Origin: an uncultured Clostridia bacterium
Lineage (GTDB): Bacteria > Bacillota > Clostridia > Christensenellales > UBA1242
DNA: 64,000 bases
Direction of reading: 5' to 3'
Assembly (NCBI GenBank): GCA_934778205.1
Contig: CAKVOD010000005.1
Span: forward strand, 1-64,000
Shown here: positions 8,022-16,711 of the stretch, in pieces
Position numbering within the stretch: position 1 is the first letter of the stretch
Layout: each line of letters starts with the position of its first letter
Notes under the pieces: generated by a model
What the model was told of the DNA's origin: nothing
Seen by the model: the letters and a program-made list of their open reading frames with translations, nothing else
The model's database searches: none
Translations under genes and position numbers: made by a program

Positions 8022-9491
8022 TCAGCGGACTTGGAGTGTTTGACGGCTGGTTTCGCGGTCGATGATATCAAGCACGATTTCTTTATCCGAAAAGTGGTGT
8101 TTAACGCCTTTGATTTCTTGGTACGTTTCCTGCCCTTTCCCTGCGATGACGACGACGTCGCCTGCGTGTGCGATTTTGCTTGCATACTCAATTGCATTTT
8201 GGCGGTTTTCTACTTTTATATAGTTTGTGGTGACTTTTTTTGTTCCGTTTTCGATTTGCTCGATTATGCTCATCGGTTTTTCAAAACGCGGGTTATCACT
8301 TGTCAAGATGCTTATATCCGCCATTTTGCCTGCGATTTCGCCCATTATGGCACGCTTTGTGGCGTCACGATTGCCACCACAGCCAAACACTGCGATGAGG
8401 CGGTTTGGCGTCAATTCTTTGACACTTGAGAGCAAGTTTTCGAGTCCGTCGGGTGTGTGGGCGTAGTCGATGACAAACTGATAACCTTTGGGGCTTTTAT
8501 AGGTGTTATAGCGCCCGTCTACGCCTGTTACTGCGTTGACGCCCTCGACAATTTTTGACATATCGATATTTAGTGCGTGGCAACACGCGACGCAACCGAG
8601 TACGTTATAGACGTTATATTTGCCACCGATATGGAAACAAAATTCTGCGATTTCGTCGAATGCGTTGACAAAAAACTGACTTTGCGTGAGGTCGACGTCA
8701 ATGTTGACGGCAAAGACGTCCGAAGGATTGTTGATGCCAAAACTGATGACTCTTTCGGCATTACAAAAACGCGCAAAAAGATGCCCAAAGTCGTCGTCGA
8801 CATTGAAAATACAATTTTTGCTTTTTTCCTTTTTGAATAGTTGCGCTTTGGCTTGCGCATAGTCTTGCATTGTGCCGAAAAAATCTAAGTGGTCTTGCGT
8901 GAGATTTGTGAATATTGAACACTCAAATTCGATGCCGTCAACTTTTTTGAAATAGAGGGCGTGGGCTGATACCTCCATAACGACATAGTCGCATCCGCTT
9001 TTTTGCATTGTACAAAGGAGTTTTTGCAATTCCATTGGGTCGGGGGTTGTTAGGTGCGCGGGGATAACTTTGTCGCCTATCATATTTTGATTTGTGCCGA
9101 TTAGTCCTACTTTGTAACCTGCCTTTTCCAAAATTGACTTTATTATGTATGTAGAAGTCGTTTTGCCGTTTGTGCCTGTGATTGCAATCATTTTGAGTTT
9201 TTTTGCGGGATTTTCATAGAAATTGCAAGCACAGAGTGCAAACGCGTTGCGGACATCCTTTGCGACAACTTGCGGGATGTCGAGTGCTAATTCCATTTGC
9301 GTGAGGACGACTTTTGCGCCGTTTTCAATTGCAATTTTTACATTTTCTTGCGCAACAGTTGAATCCGTTTTTAGATTGACATATAAATCTGTGGGCTGTT
9401 CGGGGTCAAAGCCGATTGTTTTTATCTCTTGTGCGGAAAGTCCTTTGACTGTCTTTAGTTCGATACCTTCAATTATGTTTTCTATTTTCAT
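8022..9491 (-). CDS. murE: UDP-MurNAc-L-Ala-D-Glu:meso-diaminopimelate ligase MurE
   Basis: Cytoplasmic ATP-dependent ligase adding the third residue of the peptidoglycan stem peptide. Residues 1-90 form the UMAG-binding N-domain. The P-loop ITGTNGKTTST lies near residue 108, HLTTPDP and VMEVSAHAL follow, and the C-terminal ligase domain has TSDNPRFEKP. The DNPR motif is the meso-DAP-recognising form, so the wall is predicted to be DAP-type. Length is 489 aa, as usual. It sits between spoVD and mraY in the cell-wall cluster. Confidence 0.95.
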   Translation of the reverse strand: MKIENIIEGIELKTVKGLSAQEIKTIGFDPEQPTDLYVNLKTDSTVAQENVKIAIENGAKVVLTQMELALDIPQVVAKDVRNAFALCACNFYENPAKKLKMIAITGTNGKTTSTYIIKSILEKAGYKVGLIGTNQNMIGDKVIPAHLTTPDPMELQKLLCTMQKSGCDYVVMEVSAHALYFKKVDGIEFECSIFTNLTQDHLDFFGTMQDYAQAKAQLFKKEKSKNCIFNVDDDFGHLFARFCNAERVISFGINNPSDVFAVNIDVDLTQSQFFVNAFDEIAEFCFHIGGKYNVYNVLGCVACCHALNIDMSKIVEGVNAVTGVDGRYNTYKSPKGYQFVIDYAHTPDGLENLLSSVKELTPNRLIAVFGCGGNRDATKRAIMGEIAGKMADISILTSDNPRFEKPMSIIEQIENGTKKVTTNYIKVENRQNAIEYASKIAHAGDVVVIAGKGQETYQEIKGVKHHFSDKEIVLDIIDRETSRQTLQVR

Positions 9492-9616
9492 ATTTTCACC
9501 TATTATTATTTTATGTCAACACACTTATGTGGGGTGTTCCCTTGCAAAATTTTTCTCAGTATTTGCTCAAAATGACAAAAGCAAATTATTTTGTTATATT
9601 CGCCACATAATGATAA

Positions 9617-11521
9617 TCAAGTTATTAGCAAGACGATGTCGTTTTTGTAAGTTTTGGTGCCTGCGGGCAAAAGTTGCTCTTGCACAATTTCGCCGTCGCC
9701 TTGAATTTCGTACTGCAAACCTGCTTCAATGAGTTCGGCAACGGCGGTTGCAAGTCCTTTGCCGAGAACGTTTGGAACTGTCACTGTTTTTTCAAGTTTT
9801 TTTGCATCGTTTTCAAGGTCAATTGGCTTGATGTTCAAAATTTTGAACATTTGCTCAAAGTACATTTTTCCATATGGCGCGGCGACGATGCTACCATAAT
9901 ATGCGCCGTTGCTCGGTTCGTCGACTGCGATGAGGAGCAAATATTCGGGCTTCTCGGCGGGATAGATGCCGATAAAAGATGACACATATTTGCCACTTGC
10001 GATGACGCCGTTTTCATATTTTTGCGCTGTTCCTGTTTTGCCTCCAATGTCGTATCCTGGCACAAATGAGCGGATTTCCTTTTTATTGACGACTTGCGCG
10101 AGCATATTGCGGACTCGTTTGCTTGTGCTTTCGCTGATGACGCGTTTGCCTGCGCCGTTTTTGAGGTAGAGAAATTGTCCGCTTGAGGATTTGATTGTTG
10201 AAACAAAACTTGGCGTTATGGTTGTACCGCCGTTGACTACGCAAGCAACTGCGGACAACAAGCCCACCATTGTGACTGCGACGGCGTGACCAAAACCGAT
10301 GCGCGCAAGGTCGACATTCTTGACGTCGCCTTGTGGCATCAATATTCCGCTACTTTCGCCTAAAAAGTCTATTTTTGTTGGATTGCTAATGCCAAAACTT
10401 TGGAGATATTTATAAAATGTTTCAGTTCCCATACGAAGTGCTAAGTCCATAAACACGGAGTTGCACGAGTTCATTAGTCCTTCGGCAAGCGACTGACTGC
10501 CGTGCCCGATTGTTCGCCAACATTTGATTCTTTGCCCGTCGACTATGCGGTAGCCGGGGTCAAAAAAACGCTCGTCTTCGGTTGTCAGGTTCTCCTCTAG
10601 GGCGGAGGCGATTGTCAATATTTTGAACGTTGAACCCGGTTCATAAACGTCGGTTATTGCTTTATTTTTTGACGTTGACATCATATTTGATACGTCATCG
10701 CGAGGCGGGTTGTTGAGGTCAAAACTTGGTTTGCTACTCATTGCTAGGATTTCGCCTGTGTTTGGGTTCATCAAAATGCCTGTTGCGCCTTTGGCTTTTT
10801 GCTCCGCCATTATGACGTTCAATGTGTTTTCAAGCGCGACTTGTAGTGGGAGGTCGAGCGATGTGATTAACGAATTGCCGTCGATGCTTGGCAGATATTC
10901 GACTAAGTTTGAATTAAGTTCGCGTCCTATCAAGTCGCCTTCGGTAAGCGCTTTGCCGTTTGTTCCTTTCAAGTAATTGTTGTAGTATGCTTCAAGCCCT
11001 GATTGCCCTTGATTGTCGACGCTCAAAAAACCGAGAACTTGCGTCAGTAAATCGCCATATGGGTAATATCTTTCATTGTTTTGCGAAAAGTAAACGCCGA
11101 GCGCATTCGCGGAAATTATAGCATTCATTTGTGCGCTTGTGATTTGCATTTTGACAAGCGCTTCAGACACGCCTTTTGTGCTGGAAAGTTGGTACGCTTT
11201 GTCGTATGATATATCCAAAGTGTTTGACAAAACTTTTGCAACGTAAGCTGAGTCAATGACGGCGTTTGGGCGCACGTAACAATTATATGTAGTGTTACAA
11301 ACGGCAAGCGCATTGCCGTTGCGGTCAAAGATTGTTCCGCGTTTTGCCTCAAGTGGCAAATCACGTGTCCACTGGTCGACGGCGCGGGCGCTATACTTGT
11401 GTCCGCTAATGATTTGCACCCAAAAGAGCCTACCAAACAATGCAAAAAAAATAAAGGCTATTGAAACTGTAGCAGTCAAAAGCCTTTTGTGGATAGATAA
11501 CAAAGAAAAGTTTGTTTTCAT
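9617..11521 (-). CDS. spoVD: SpoVD/PBP2-family D,D-transpeptidase with a C-terminal PASTA domain
   Basis: Class B penicillin-binding protein that cross-links peptidoglycan. A single N-terminal membrane anchor (residues 10-32) is followed by the pedestal domain (RGTIFDRNGNALA). The transpeptidase domain has all three active-site motifs: STFK near residue 295, SCN and KTGTAQ. One PASTA repeat (VTVPNVLGKGLATAVAEL) ends the protein. I chose the start at 11521 because GGAGG lies upstream and it follows the stop of the ftsL-like gene by one base. With one PASTA domain and this position it could be SpoVD (cortex) or the vegetative septal PBP; SpoVD is the usual name for this locus in Clostridia. Confidence 0.88.
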   Translation of the reverse strand: MKTNFSLLSIHKRLLTATVSIAFIFFALFGRLFWVQIISGHKYSARAVDQWTRDLPLEAKRGTIFDRNGNALAVCNTTYNCYVRPNAVIDSAYVAKVLSNTLDISYDKAYQLSSTKGVSEALVKMQITSAQMNAIISANALGVYFSQNNERYYPYGDLLTQVLGFLSVDNQGQSGLEAYYNNYLKGTNGKALTEGDLIGRELNSNLVEYLPSIDGNSLITSLDLPLQVALENTLNVIMAEQKAKGATGILMNPNTGEILAMSSKPSFDLNNPPRDDVSNMMSTSKNKAITDVYEPGSTFKILTIASALEENLTTEDERFFDPGYRIVDGQRIKCWRTIGHGSQSLAEGLMNSCNSVFMDLALRMGTETFYKYLQSFGISNPTKIDFLGESSGILMPQGDVKNVDLARIGFGHAVAVTMVGLLSAVACVVNGGTTITPSFVSTIKSSSGQFLYLKNGAGKRVISESTSKRVRNMLAQVVNKKEIRSFVPGYDIGGKTGTAQKYENGVIASGKYVSSFIGIYPAEKPEYLLLIAVDEPSNGAYYGSIVAAPYGKMYFEQMFKILNIKPIDLENDAKKLEKTVTVPNVLGKGLATAVAELIEAGLQYEIQGDGEIVQEQLLPAGTKTYKNDIVLLIT

Positions 11522-11522
11522 A

Positions 11523-12242
11523 TCAGCCTCCAAATAAACTGCTGAAAAAATTGCATATGGAATCAAACCAATTACTTTCCTTTGTATATTGTTTTGGGTC
11601 GCGAAGCGTGATGTTTGTTTTGCTAGACGACTCAATTTTTGTCATATTTTTGTTTTGTACGATTTCCGAAATTTTGTTTTCGTTGTTTAGTTCTTTGTAG
11701 GTATTGAAAAGTTCGTTGAGCGAATTCTCTTTTTGCGAAATTTGCGCTTCAATTCGCGCATTTTCGGCGTTGATGTTGTTGATTTGGACGATGTTGAAAA
11801 TCGCTAAAAAGCCCATTACTGCCACAACTGCGGAATAACCGATTAACATCAACTTGCCACGAAAATTCAGTTTTGCTTTTGAATTTTTACGCGCATTGAC
11901 TTTAGGAGTACTGAGTTTTTGAAACTCAATTTTCGCCGTTGTTGGCGTCGTCACGGCTGTTGCAACTTGCGCAAACTCTTGTTCGACTTGTTTTTGCTTT
12001 TGCACAACTTCTTTATCTGTTGTGCCTGTTTCTTTTACAAAATCGACAAGGTCATAATTGTCATATATGCGCTTCAGTTTGTCCGTTTCGTGAGAAGTCG
12101 AGAACTCTTTGAGTTGTGCTTTTGAAGCTTCTGAAATTTCTTTTTCGTCCTCAACATTTGCCCAGTCAAACAGGATTTTCTTTGCGTCTTTCTTTTGTGT
12201 TTCTACTTCCGTTTCGGTCAGTGTTTTCAATTCCGTTGACAT
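11523..12242 (-). CDS. FtsL-like septum protein
   Basis: Predicted bitopic division protein. A long, charged N-terminal cytoplasmic part (residues 1-125) precedes one membrane helix (LMLIGYSAVVAVMGFLAIFNIV). A coiled coil follows (AENARIEAQISQKENSLNELFNTYKELN). The position between rsmH and spoVD and this topology match FtsL, which is too divergent to identify by sequence alone. The N-terminal extension is longer than in typical FtsL. The N-region also suggests a late-gene regulator or scaffold, so I leave the symbol blank. Confidence 0.7.
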   Translation of the reverse strand: MSTELKTLTETEVETQKKDAKKILFDWANVEDEKEISEASKAQLKEFSTSHETDKLKRIYDNYDLVDFVKETGTTDKEVVQKQKQVEQEFAQVATAVTTPTTAKIEFQKLSTPKVNARKNSKAKLNFRGKLMLIGYSAVVAVMGFLAIFNIVQINNINAENARIEAQISQKENSLNELFNTYKELNNENKISEIVQNKNMTKIESSSKTNITLRDPKQYTKESNWFDSICNFFSSLFGG

Positions 12243-12302
12243 AATATTATACTCCTTTTCTAATTTATTTAGAACGTCGCGCGCACTCTTTGTGCGACGT
12301 TT

Positions 12303-13232
12303 CTAAACGCGCTCGACAACGCGGAGTTTGGCACTTTGCGAACGCGAATTTTCATTTAATTCCGCATTCGTTGCGACTATTGGTTTTTTTGTGATTATAT
12401 CACACGTGCGTTTGTGATGGCAGACACACACGGGTAGTTCTTTGGGACAAATGCAGTCAGTAGCAAGTTCTTTGAACGTGTCTTTGACAATCCTATCTTC
12501 AAGGCTATGAAACGTCAATACGCACATTCGCCCGCCCGTGTTTAGTGACTCGCACATCGTTTTTAGTACGTTTTTCAGTCCGTCAATTTCGCCGTTGACC
12601 TCAATTCTAATCGCTTGGAAAATTCTTTTACAACTGTGTCCTTCGGCAAATCTCACTTTCGCGGGCAAGACACTTTCTGCGACGGCAACAAGTTGCAACG
12701 TTGTTTCAATCGGCTTCTCTTTTCGGGCGTCAACAATTGCTTTGGCAATCCTTCGCGAAAACTTTTCTTCGCCGTACTCAAAAAATATTTTTGTCAATTC
12801 TTCCTCGGTATAGTTATTGACAACTTCGTAGGCAGATAAACTTTGTTCTTTGTTCATTCGCATATCAAGCGGAGCATCAAACCTATATGAAAATCCGCGT
12901 TCGGCAGTATCAATTTGAAAACTTGAAACGCCTAAATCAATCATTATGCCGTCAACCTTGGAAATATTCAGTTTTTCAAGTATTTCAGCAAAGTTGTGAA
13001 AATCATCGTGAACAAGTTTGCAGTTGCCAAACTGCGCCAGCCTGTTTTTGCACTCATTAATTGCATCAATATCTTTGTCAATCGCGATGAGCCTGCCATT
13101 GTTGCTCAACCGATTAGCTATTTCAAAACTATGCCCCCCGCCACCTGCGGTACAATCAACATATGTGCCTTCGGGCTTGATTTTCAAATTTTCAATACAT
13201 TCATTGAGCATAACTGAATAGTGTTTGAACAT
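12303..13232 (-). CDS. rsmH: 16S rRNA (cytosine-1402-N4)-methyltransferase RsmH
   Basis: SAM-dependent methylase of 16S rRNA C1402. The start at 13232 (MFKHYSVML) has GGAGGG six bases upstream; an in-frame GTG 14 codons earlier is less likely. The SAM-binding motif VDCTAGGGGHS is near residue 32, with DLGVSSFQID, RGFSYRFDAPLDMRM and FAEGHSCKRIFQAIRIEVN further on; all are RsmH signatures. HSLEDRIVK follows near the end. It is the second gene of the mraZ-led operon. Confidence 0.95.
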   Translation of the reverse strand: MFKHYSVMLNECIENLKIKPEGTYVDCTAGGGGHSFEIANRLSNNGRLIAIDKDIDAINECKNRLAQFGNCKLVHDDFHNFAEILEKLNISKVDGIMIDLGVSSFQIDTAERGFSYRFDAPLDMRMNKEQSLSAYEVVNNYTEEELTKIFFEYGEEKFSRRIAKAIVDARKEKPIETTLQLVAVAESVLPAKVRFAEGHSCKRIFQAIRIEVNGEIDGLKNVLKTMCESLNTGGRMCVLTFHSLEDRIVKDTFKELATDCICPKELPVCVCHHKRTCDIITKKPIVATNAELNENSRSQSAKLRVVERV

Positions 13233-13373
13233 TTTTCGCCCTCCACCACATTTTTGCCATTTTTCAAACTTCACACAAACTATGCTAGATGCGCAGGCAA
13301 GCGCGCTCGACTTTAAAATTAATTTTCCTTTCTTTGGTATTTCATCTTAAGTGCCACTCAACCAAACCTGCAG

Positions 13374-13391
13374 GCGTGCGCTATCGCACGC
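13374..13391. repeat. R2 hairpin at the mraZ stop codon
   Basis: GCGTGCG-CTAT-CGCACGC is preceded by ACCTGCAG. It ends two bases before the mraZ stop, in the same gene-relative orientation as the R2 copies at tig, rlmH and the patatin gene. Confidence 0.6.
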
Positions 13392-13392
13392 G

Positions 13393-13824
13393 TTATATGT
13401 TAAACTCGCTAAGTTTTGAAAAACTTTCATCAAAACTGAGTTCATCAGCATTGTAAGCGTTCCAGCGTTCCTCGCTCCAAATTTCACAACGTGAACCAAC
13501 GCCAATTATGACAATATTTTTTTCAATTTGAGCAAAATCTCTCAATATTGCGGGCAATGTAAATCTACCAACGCTGTCCTCCTGCACCTCAAACGCGGAC
13601 GACATTATCATTCGTAGTGGTTTTTGCGCATCAACAGCCGTCAATGGCAATTCTTTCAACTTGTCATAGATACTACATTTGAGTTCTTCTTGCGAAAACA
13701 CAAAAAGGCAACCATTTGAACCCTTTGTTACAACAAAGTTTTCGCCAAGTTGTGACTTGAGTTTTTGTGGCATACGTATGCGTCCCTTTTCATCGACGGA
13801 ATAAAAATATGTCCCCAGCAACAT
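13393..13824 (-). CDS. mraZ: Transcriptional regulator MraZ
   Basis: DNA-binding protein of the AbrB/MraZ fold that controls the division and cell-wall operon. It starts MLLGTYFYSVDEKGRIRMPQKL and contains the two conserved halves with DxKGR-type motifs (DEKGRIRMP at residue 11, DSVGRFTLP near residue 85). Length (143 aa) is normal. AAGGAG lies nine bases before the ATG. It is the first gene of the operon running to mraY. Confidence 0.95.
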   Translation of the reverse strand: MLLGTYFYSVDEKGRIRMPQKLKSQLGENFVVTKGSNGCLFVFSQEELKCSIYDKLKELPLTAVDAQKPLRMIMSSAFEVQEDSVGRFTLPAILRDFAQIEKNIVIIGVGSRCEIWSEERWNAYNADELSFDESFSKLSEFNI

Positions 13825-13848
13825 AGTACACTACTCCTTGTTGCACAT

Positions 13849-13877
13849 ATTATACTACACATTTCTCCCACAATCAA
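13849..13877 (-). promoter_or_regulatory. Promoter of the mraZ operon
   Basis: TTGATT (13872-13877) and a consensus TATAAT (13849-13854) are separated by 17 bases. The spacer contains GTGGGAG, which includes one TGGGA unit resembling an MraZ-binding repeat. Autoregulation is inferred from the family. Confidence 0.65.
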
Positions 13878-14005
13878 CCATTTTTGAACACTTTTACACA
13901 TTTTGTGCATAATTTGTTGATATAGCACACAAATTTTTGCCAAATTTTACTTTTTGTAGAACATTTGTTTTAATAGATTGTTAAGTGCTTAACTATTTTA
14001 CATGC

Positions 14006-14040
14006 AAAAAAGCACACACTGTTTCCACTGTGTGCTTGTA
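14006..14040 (-). terminator. Terminator of the engB-phosphoesterase operon
   Basis: On the minus strand AAGCACACA pairs with TGTGTGCTT around a short loop and is followed by TTTTTTG, directly after the phosphoesterase stop. Confidence 0.85.
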
Positions 14041-14057
14041 AAATATAACAAAACTTT

Positions 14058-14780
14058 TTATTCATTTCTTGTTGCATCGGTGGAGCAGATGAACTTGAGT
14101 TTGTTTTCAAGTTTGTCGCAACTTGTAAGGTAATAGTCAATTCCATTTTTGTTGTACTCAAGGCGTGAACGAATCTTGTTGCCGTGTAGGTGACCAAACA
14201 CGCAAATATTGGCGTTGTACTTTTCCATAAGGTTGGTAAAGTCGCTGTCGTCGATTGCACTATTGAATGGCGGATAGTGAATCATTACTATCAATATATC
14301 CCCTTCTTTGCGGAGTTTGGTTGCACTTTGCAAGGCTAATTCTAGTCTAATAAGTTCGCGTTTGTAGATTTTTAGGTCGTCGGCGGTTTGTTCGCGCCCA
14401 CGCTCGGGAACTGTCCAACCACGCGTGCCACAAATTAATATATTTTCAAAGCGGACGCAATCATTTTGCAGAAAATACATATCACTTGGCGCGGAGTTGC
14501 GGACGGCTGAGATTGATTGCCACCAATAGTCGTGGTTCCCGCGAATCATAACTTTGCGCCCTTTAAGTTTTTTGAGATAGTCGTAGTCTTTGACGGCGTC
14601 CTCAAGGTACATTGCCCACGAAAAATCGCCTGCGAGCAAAACGATGTCGTCGTCAGTAACTTTCTCATTCCAGTCCTTTTCTATGTCCTCGGTATAATTG
14701 TCCCAAATATGTCCAAATATATCCATAGGTTTCGGCGTGGAAATTGACAGGTGCAAATCACTGATTGCATAAACTTTCAT
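14058..14780 (-). CDS. Calcineurin-like metallophosphoesterase
   Basis: Cytosolic metal-dependent phosphoesterase of unknown substrate. The dinuclear metal site motifs occur in order: SDLHLS (residues 7-12), LAGDFSW (about 49), IRGNHDYWW (about 79), MIHYPPFN (about 175) and FGHLHG (about 200). Length is 240 aa. The start overlaps the engB stop by four bases (ATGA), so the two are translationally coupled. No hint of the substrate is visible in sequence or context. Confidence 0.88.
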   Translation of the reverse strand: MKVYAISDLHLSISTPKPMDIFGHIWDNYTEDIEKDWNEKVTDDDIVLLAGDFSWAMYLEDAVKDYDYLKKLKGRKVMIRGNHDYWWQSISAVRNSAPSDMYFLQNDCVRFENILICGTRGWTVPERGREQTADDLKIYKRELIRLELALQSATKLRKEGDILIVMIHYPPFNSAIDDSDFTNLMEKYNANICVFGHLHGNKIRSRLEYNKNGIDYYLTSCDKLENKLKFICSTDATRNE

Positions 14781-15760
14781 TTTTTTGCTTTCCTTTTCTT
14801 CAATACATAACGCGGAGTATTTTTAACTTTTGTTTCTTTCGACTTTTCATTATTTTTCTTTGTTTTGTCGCTTGCGGTGCTCAGTTTTGCGTTTTTTTCA
14901 TTTTTCTTTTTCGGAATTTTCGGCGCTACATTTTTGTTGTTCATTTTGCTATTTCCAAATTTTGAACTTGTGGCTTTTTTGCTGACTTTGCCGTCAGTTT
15001 TTGCACCGTTCGTTTTTGCTTTTGTGGCTTTATTTTTCAATTTAGCGTCATTTTTTTTGCGTTCTTCCTCACGCAAAACGATTTCGCTAATATTTTCGCC
15101 CGAACCGACGACGATGCCTTGCGGTTTGTCTTTTTCTTTGATTGCTGATATTTTTGCTTTGTCGATGTGCAGATTTTCGTAGTCAAGAACTGAGTCCATA
15201 AAGTCGAGCACGGCGCCGAGATTGGCTTTCCCCGACGCTGAAACGGGGATAATATCCGCCGTGCCGAGTCCGAGTTCTGTCGCTATCATTTGCACTTGCG
15301 CGTTAATTTTGGTTTTGCCGATTTTGTCGGTTTTGGTTGCAATGACTTTGAATGGTATATTGTAATAATACAAATATTCAAGCATTTGCTTGTCAAGTTC
15401 GCTTGGTGTTATGCGAATATCGACAAGAACAAACACCATTTTGAGGTTGTTTGACCTTTGCAAGTAACCTGAAATTAGTGTTTGCCATTCTTTTTGTGCT
15501 TCCTTGCTTGCAACGGCAAAGCCATACCCCGGGAGGTCGACAAGCATAAAGCGGTCGTTTATGAGAAAGTAATTGACAAGGCGTGTACGCCCCGGCATAC
15601 TACTTGTTTTTGCGAGTTTGTTTCGGTTTGTCAACGCGTTGATTAGACTAGATTTGCCGACATTACTGCGCCCGACAAACGCGATCTCGGGCATATCATA
15701 ATCAACATAGTTGTTGATTTTTGCTAGACTTGTGATAAATTCTGCTTTTTTTATGTTCAT
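14777..15760 (-). CDS. engB: Ribosome biogenesis GTPase EngB/YsxC with a long basic tail
   Basis: GTPase required for 50S subunit assembly. The G motifs are clear in the first 200 residues: GRSNVGKSSLIN (G1), the switch SMPGRTRLVN, DLPGYGFA (G3), ATKTDK (G4) and PVSASG (G5). Beyond residue 205 the protein continues for about 120 residues of Lys/Asn/Ala-rich low-complexity sequence, absent from typical EngB (around 195 aa). The tail could bind rRNA or be disordered. AAGGAA precedes the ATG. Confidence 0.93.
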   Translation of the reverse strand: MNIKKAEFITSLAKINNYVDYDMPEIAFVGRSNVGKSSLINALTNRNKLAKTSSMPGRTRLVNYFLINDRFMLVDLPGYGFAVASKEAQKEWQTLISGYLQRSNNLKMVFVLVDIRITPSELDKQMLEYLYYYNIPFKVIATKTDKIGKTKINAQVQMIATELGLGTADIIPVSASGKANLGAVLDFMDSVLDYENLHIDKAKISAIKEKDKPQGIVVGSGENISEIVLREEERKKNDAKLKNKATKAKTNGAKTDGKVSKKATSSKFGNSKMNNKNVAPKIPKKKNEKNAKLSTASDKTKKNNEKSKETKVKNTPRYVLKKRKAKK

Positions 15761-15911
15761 AATTCGTTCCTTTCAAACCTTTTTATATATAATGATAGTT
15801 TGCAACAAAAAAGTTTTCTAAATATTTCAATGCAACATTAGCGCGAACATATTGGCGTGTGTTGCTGATTTGATAAAGTATATCAATTTTGTGTGCAAAT
15901 GTCAAATGTTA

Positions 15912-15940
15912 TCACAAACGCGACGAATGTCACATATTAT
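15912..15940 (+). promoter_or_regulatory. Possible mother-cell sigma promoter
   Basis: TCACAA (15912-15917) and CATATTAT (15933-15940) are 15 bases apart. They resemble SigK/SigE promoters (CATA-type -10) rather than SigA. The match is imperfect and judged by eye. Confidence 0.3.
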
Positions 15941-15966
15941 TTATTAGAAACTATAAGGAGGAAAAT

Positions 15967-16632
15967 ATGTCATTTTTTATTGGAAACATTCGCGGTGATA
16001 GAACCCCCGGTGTCATTCAAGGCAATGCGCTAAATGGTTTGTGCGAACGAATTTGCATCCAAACGCAAAAAGTTTTTGACGCGTGCTTGCAACAAACACA
16101 GATTGAGGGGCAATCAATACCATTGACTGGCTTCAATCCAGCAAATCCAACATTGCCACTGACGTTTGTTTCGGGGCAAAATTCGGCAAATCAACCTTTC
16201 ACGGTGTCAAATCTTGTAATTGAAAGGCTTGAGGATAGACCAAACTTTGCAAGGGTGCGCGCGACGGTGACAATTCCTGTAGACATTGTTTACACGGATG
16301 CAAACAACGTGGCAGGCACGGCACAAGGCGAATTTACTGTTGATGAGGACGTCGTTTTGTATGTTCCGCAACCGTCAATTATGCCTTATCGCATACAGGC
16401 TTCGGGCGGAGTTATTTTGACTGAAGGCACTTTCCCTGAAAACGCAAATTCGCCACTCACAGTCAACTGTTGCTTGGCTCTAATTTTGAAAGTTGTTGCA
16501 GATGCGGAAATTCTTGTGCCTAGTTACGGCTACTGCTTGATACCGCCTTGCCAAAGTTTTACGGAAGATGTTTGCTCGGGCTACTTCGACTTACCTCTCT
16601 TCCCGACACCTGCGCCGACGCCAAACGCTTAG
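15967..16632 (+). CDS. Uncharacterised protein, possibly a spore-surface protein
   Basis: I do not recognise a named family with certainty. The start at 15967 has an excellent AAGGAGG site; an upstream in-frame ATG has none. The 221-residue protein is soluble, without a signal peptide or membrane helix. It has a Cys cluster near the N-terminus (LCERICIQTQKVFDACLQQ), a central beta-rich region and more Cys near the end (NCC, YGYCLIPPCQSFTEDVC). It ends in a Pro/Thr-rich tail. Cys-rich beta proteins with a possible mother-cell promoter are common among coat or exosporium components, so a spore role is a guess. It is a single-gene unit between divergent and convergent neighbours. Confidence 0.6.
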   Translation: MSFFIGNIRGDRTPGVIQGNALNGLCERICIQTQKVFDACLQQTQIEGQSIPLTGFNPANPTLPLTFVSGQNSANQPFTVSNLVIERLEDRPNFARVRATVTIPVDIVYTDANNVAGTAQGEFTVDEDVVLYVPQPSIMPYRIQASGGVILTEGTFPENANSPLTVNCCLALILKVVADAEILVPSYGYCLIPPCQSFTEDVCSGYFDLPLFPTPAPTPNA

Positions 16633-16653
16633 CGCACGAACAATTACATACCA

Positions 16654-16690
16654 CAATAAAAAACGCTTGCTCAACGCACGCGTTTTTGAG
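16654..16690. terminator. Bidirectional terminator
   Basis: AAAAACGC and GCGTTTTT arms lie between the convergent genes ending at 16632 and 16712. Confidence 0.6.
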
Positions 16691-16711
16691 TTGTTAAGTT
16701 ATTTTACTACT

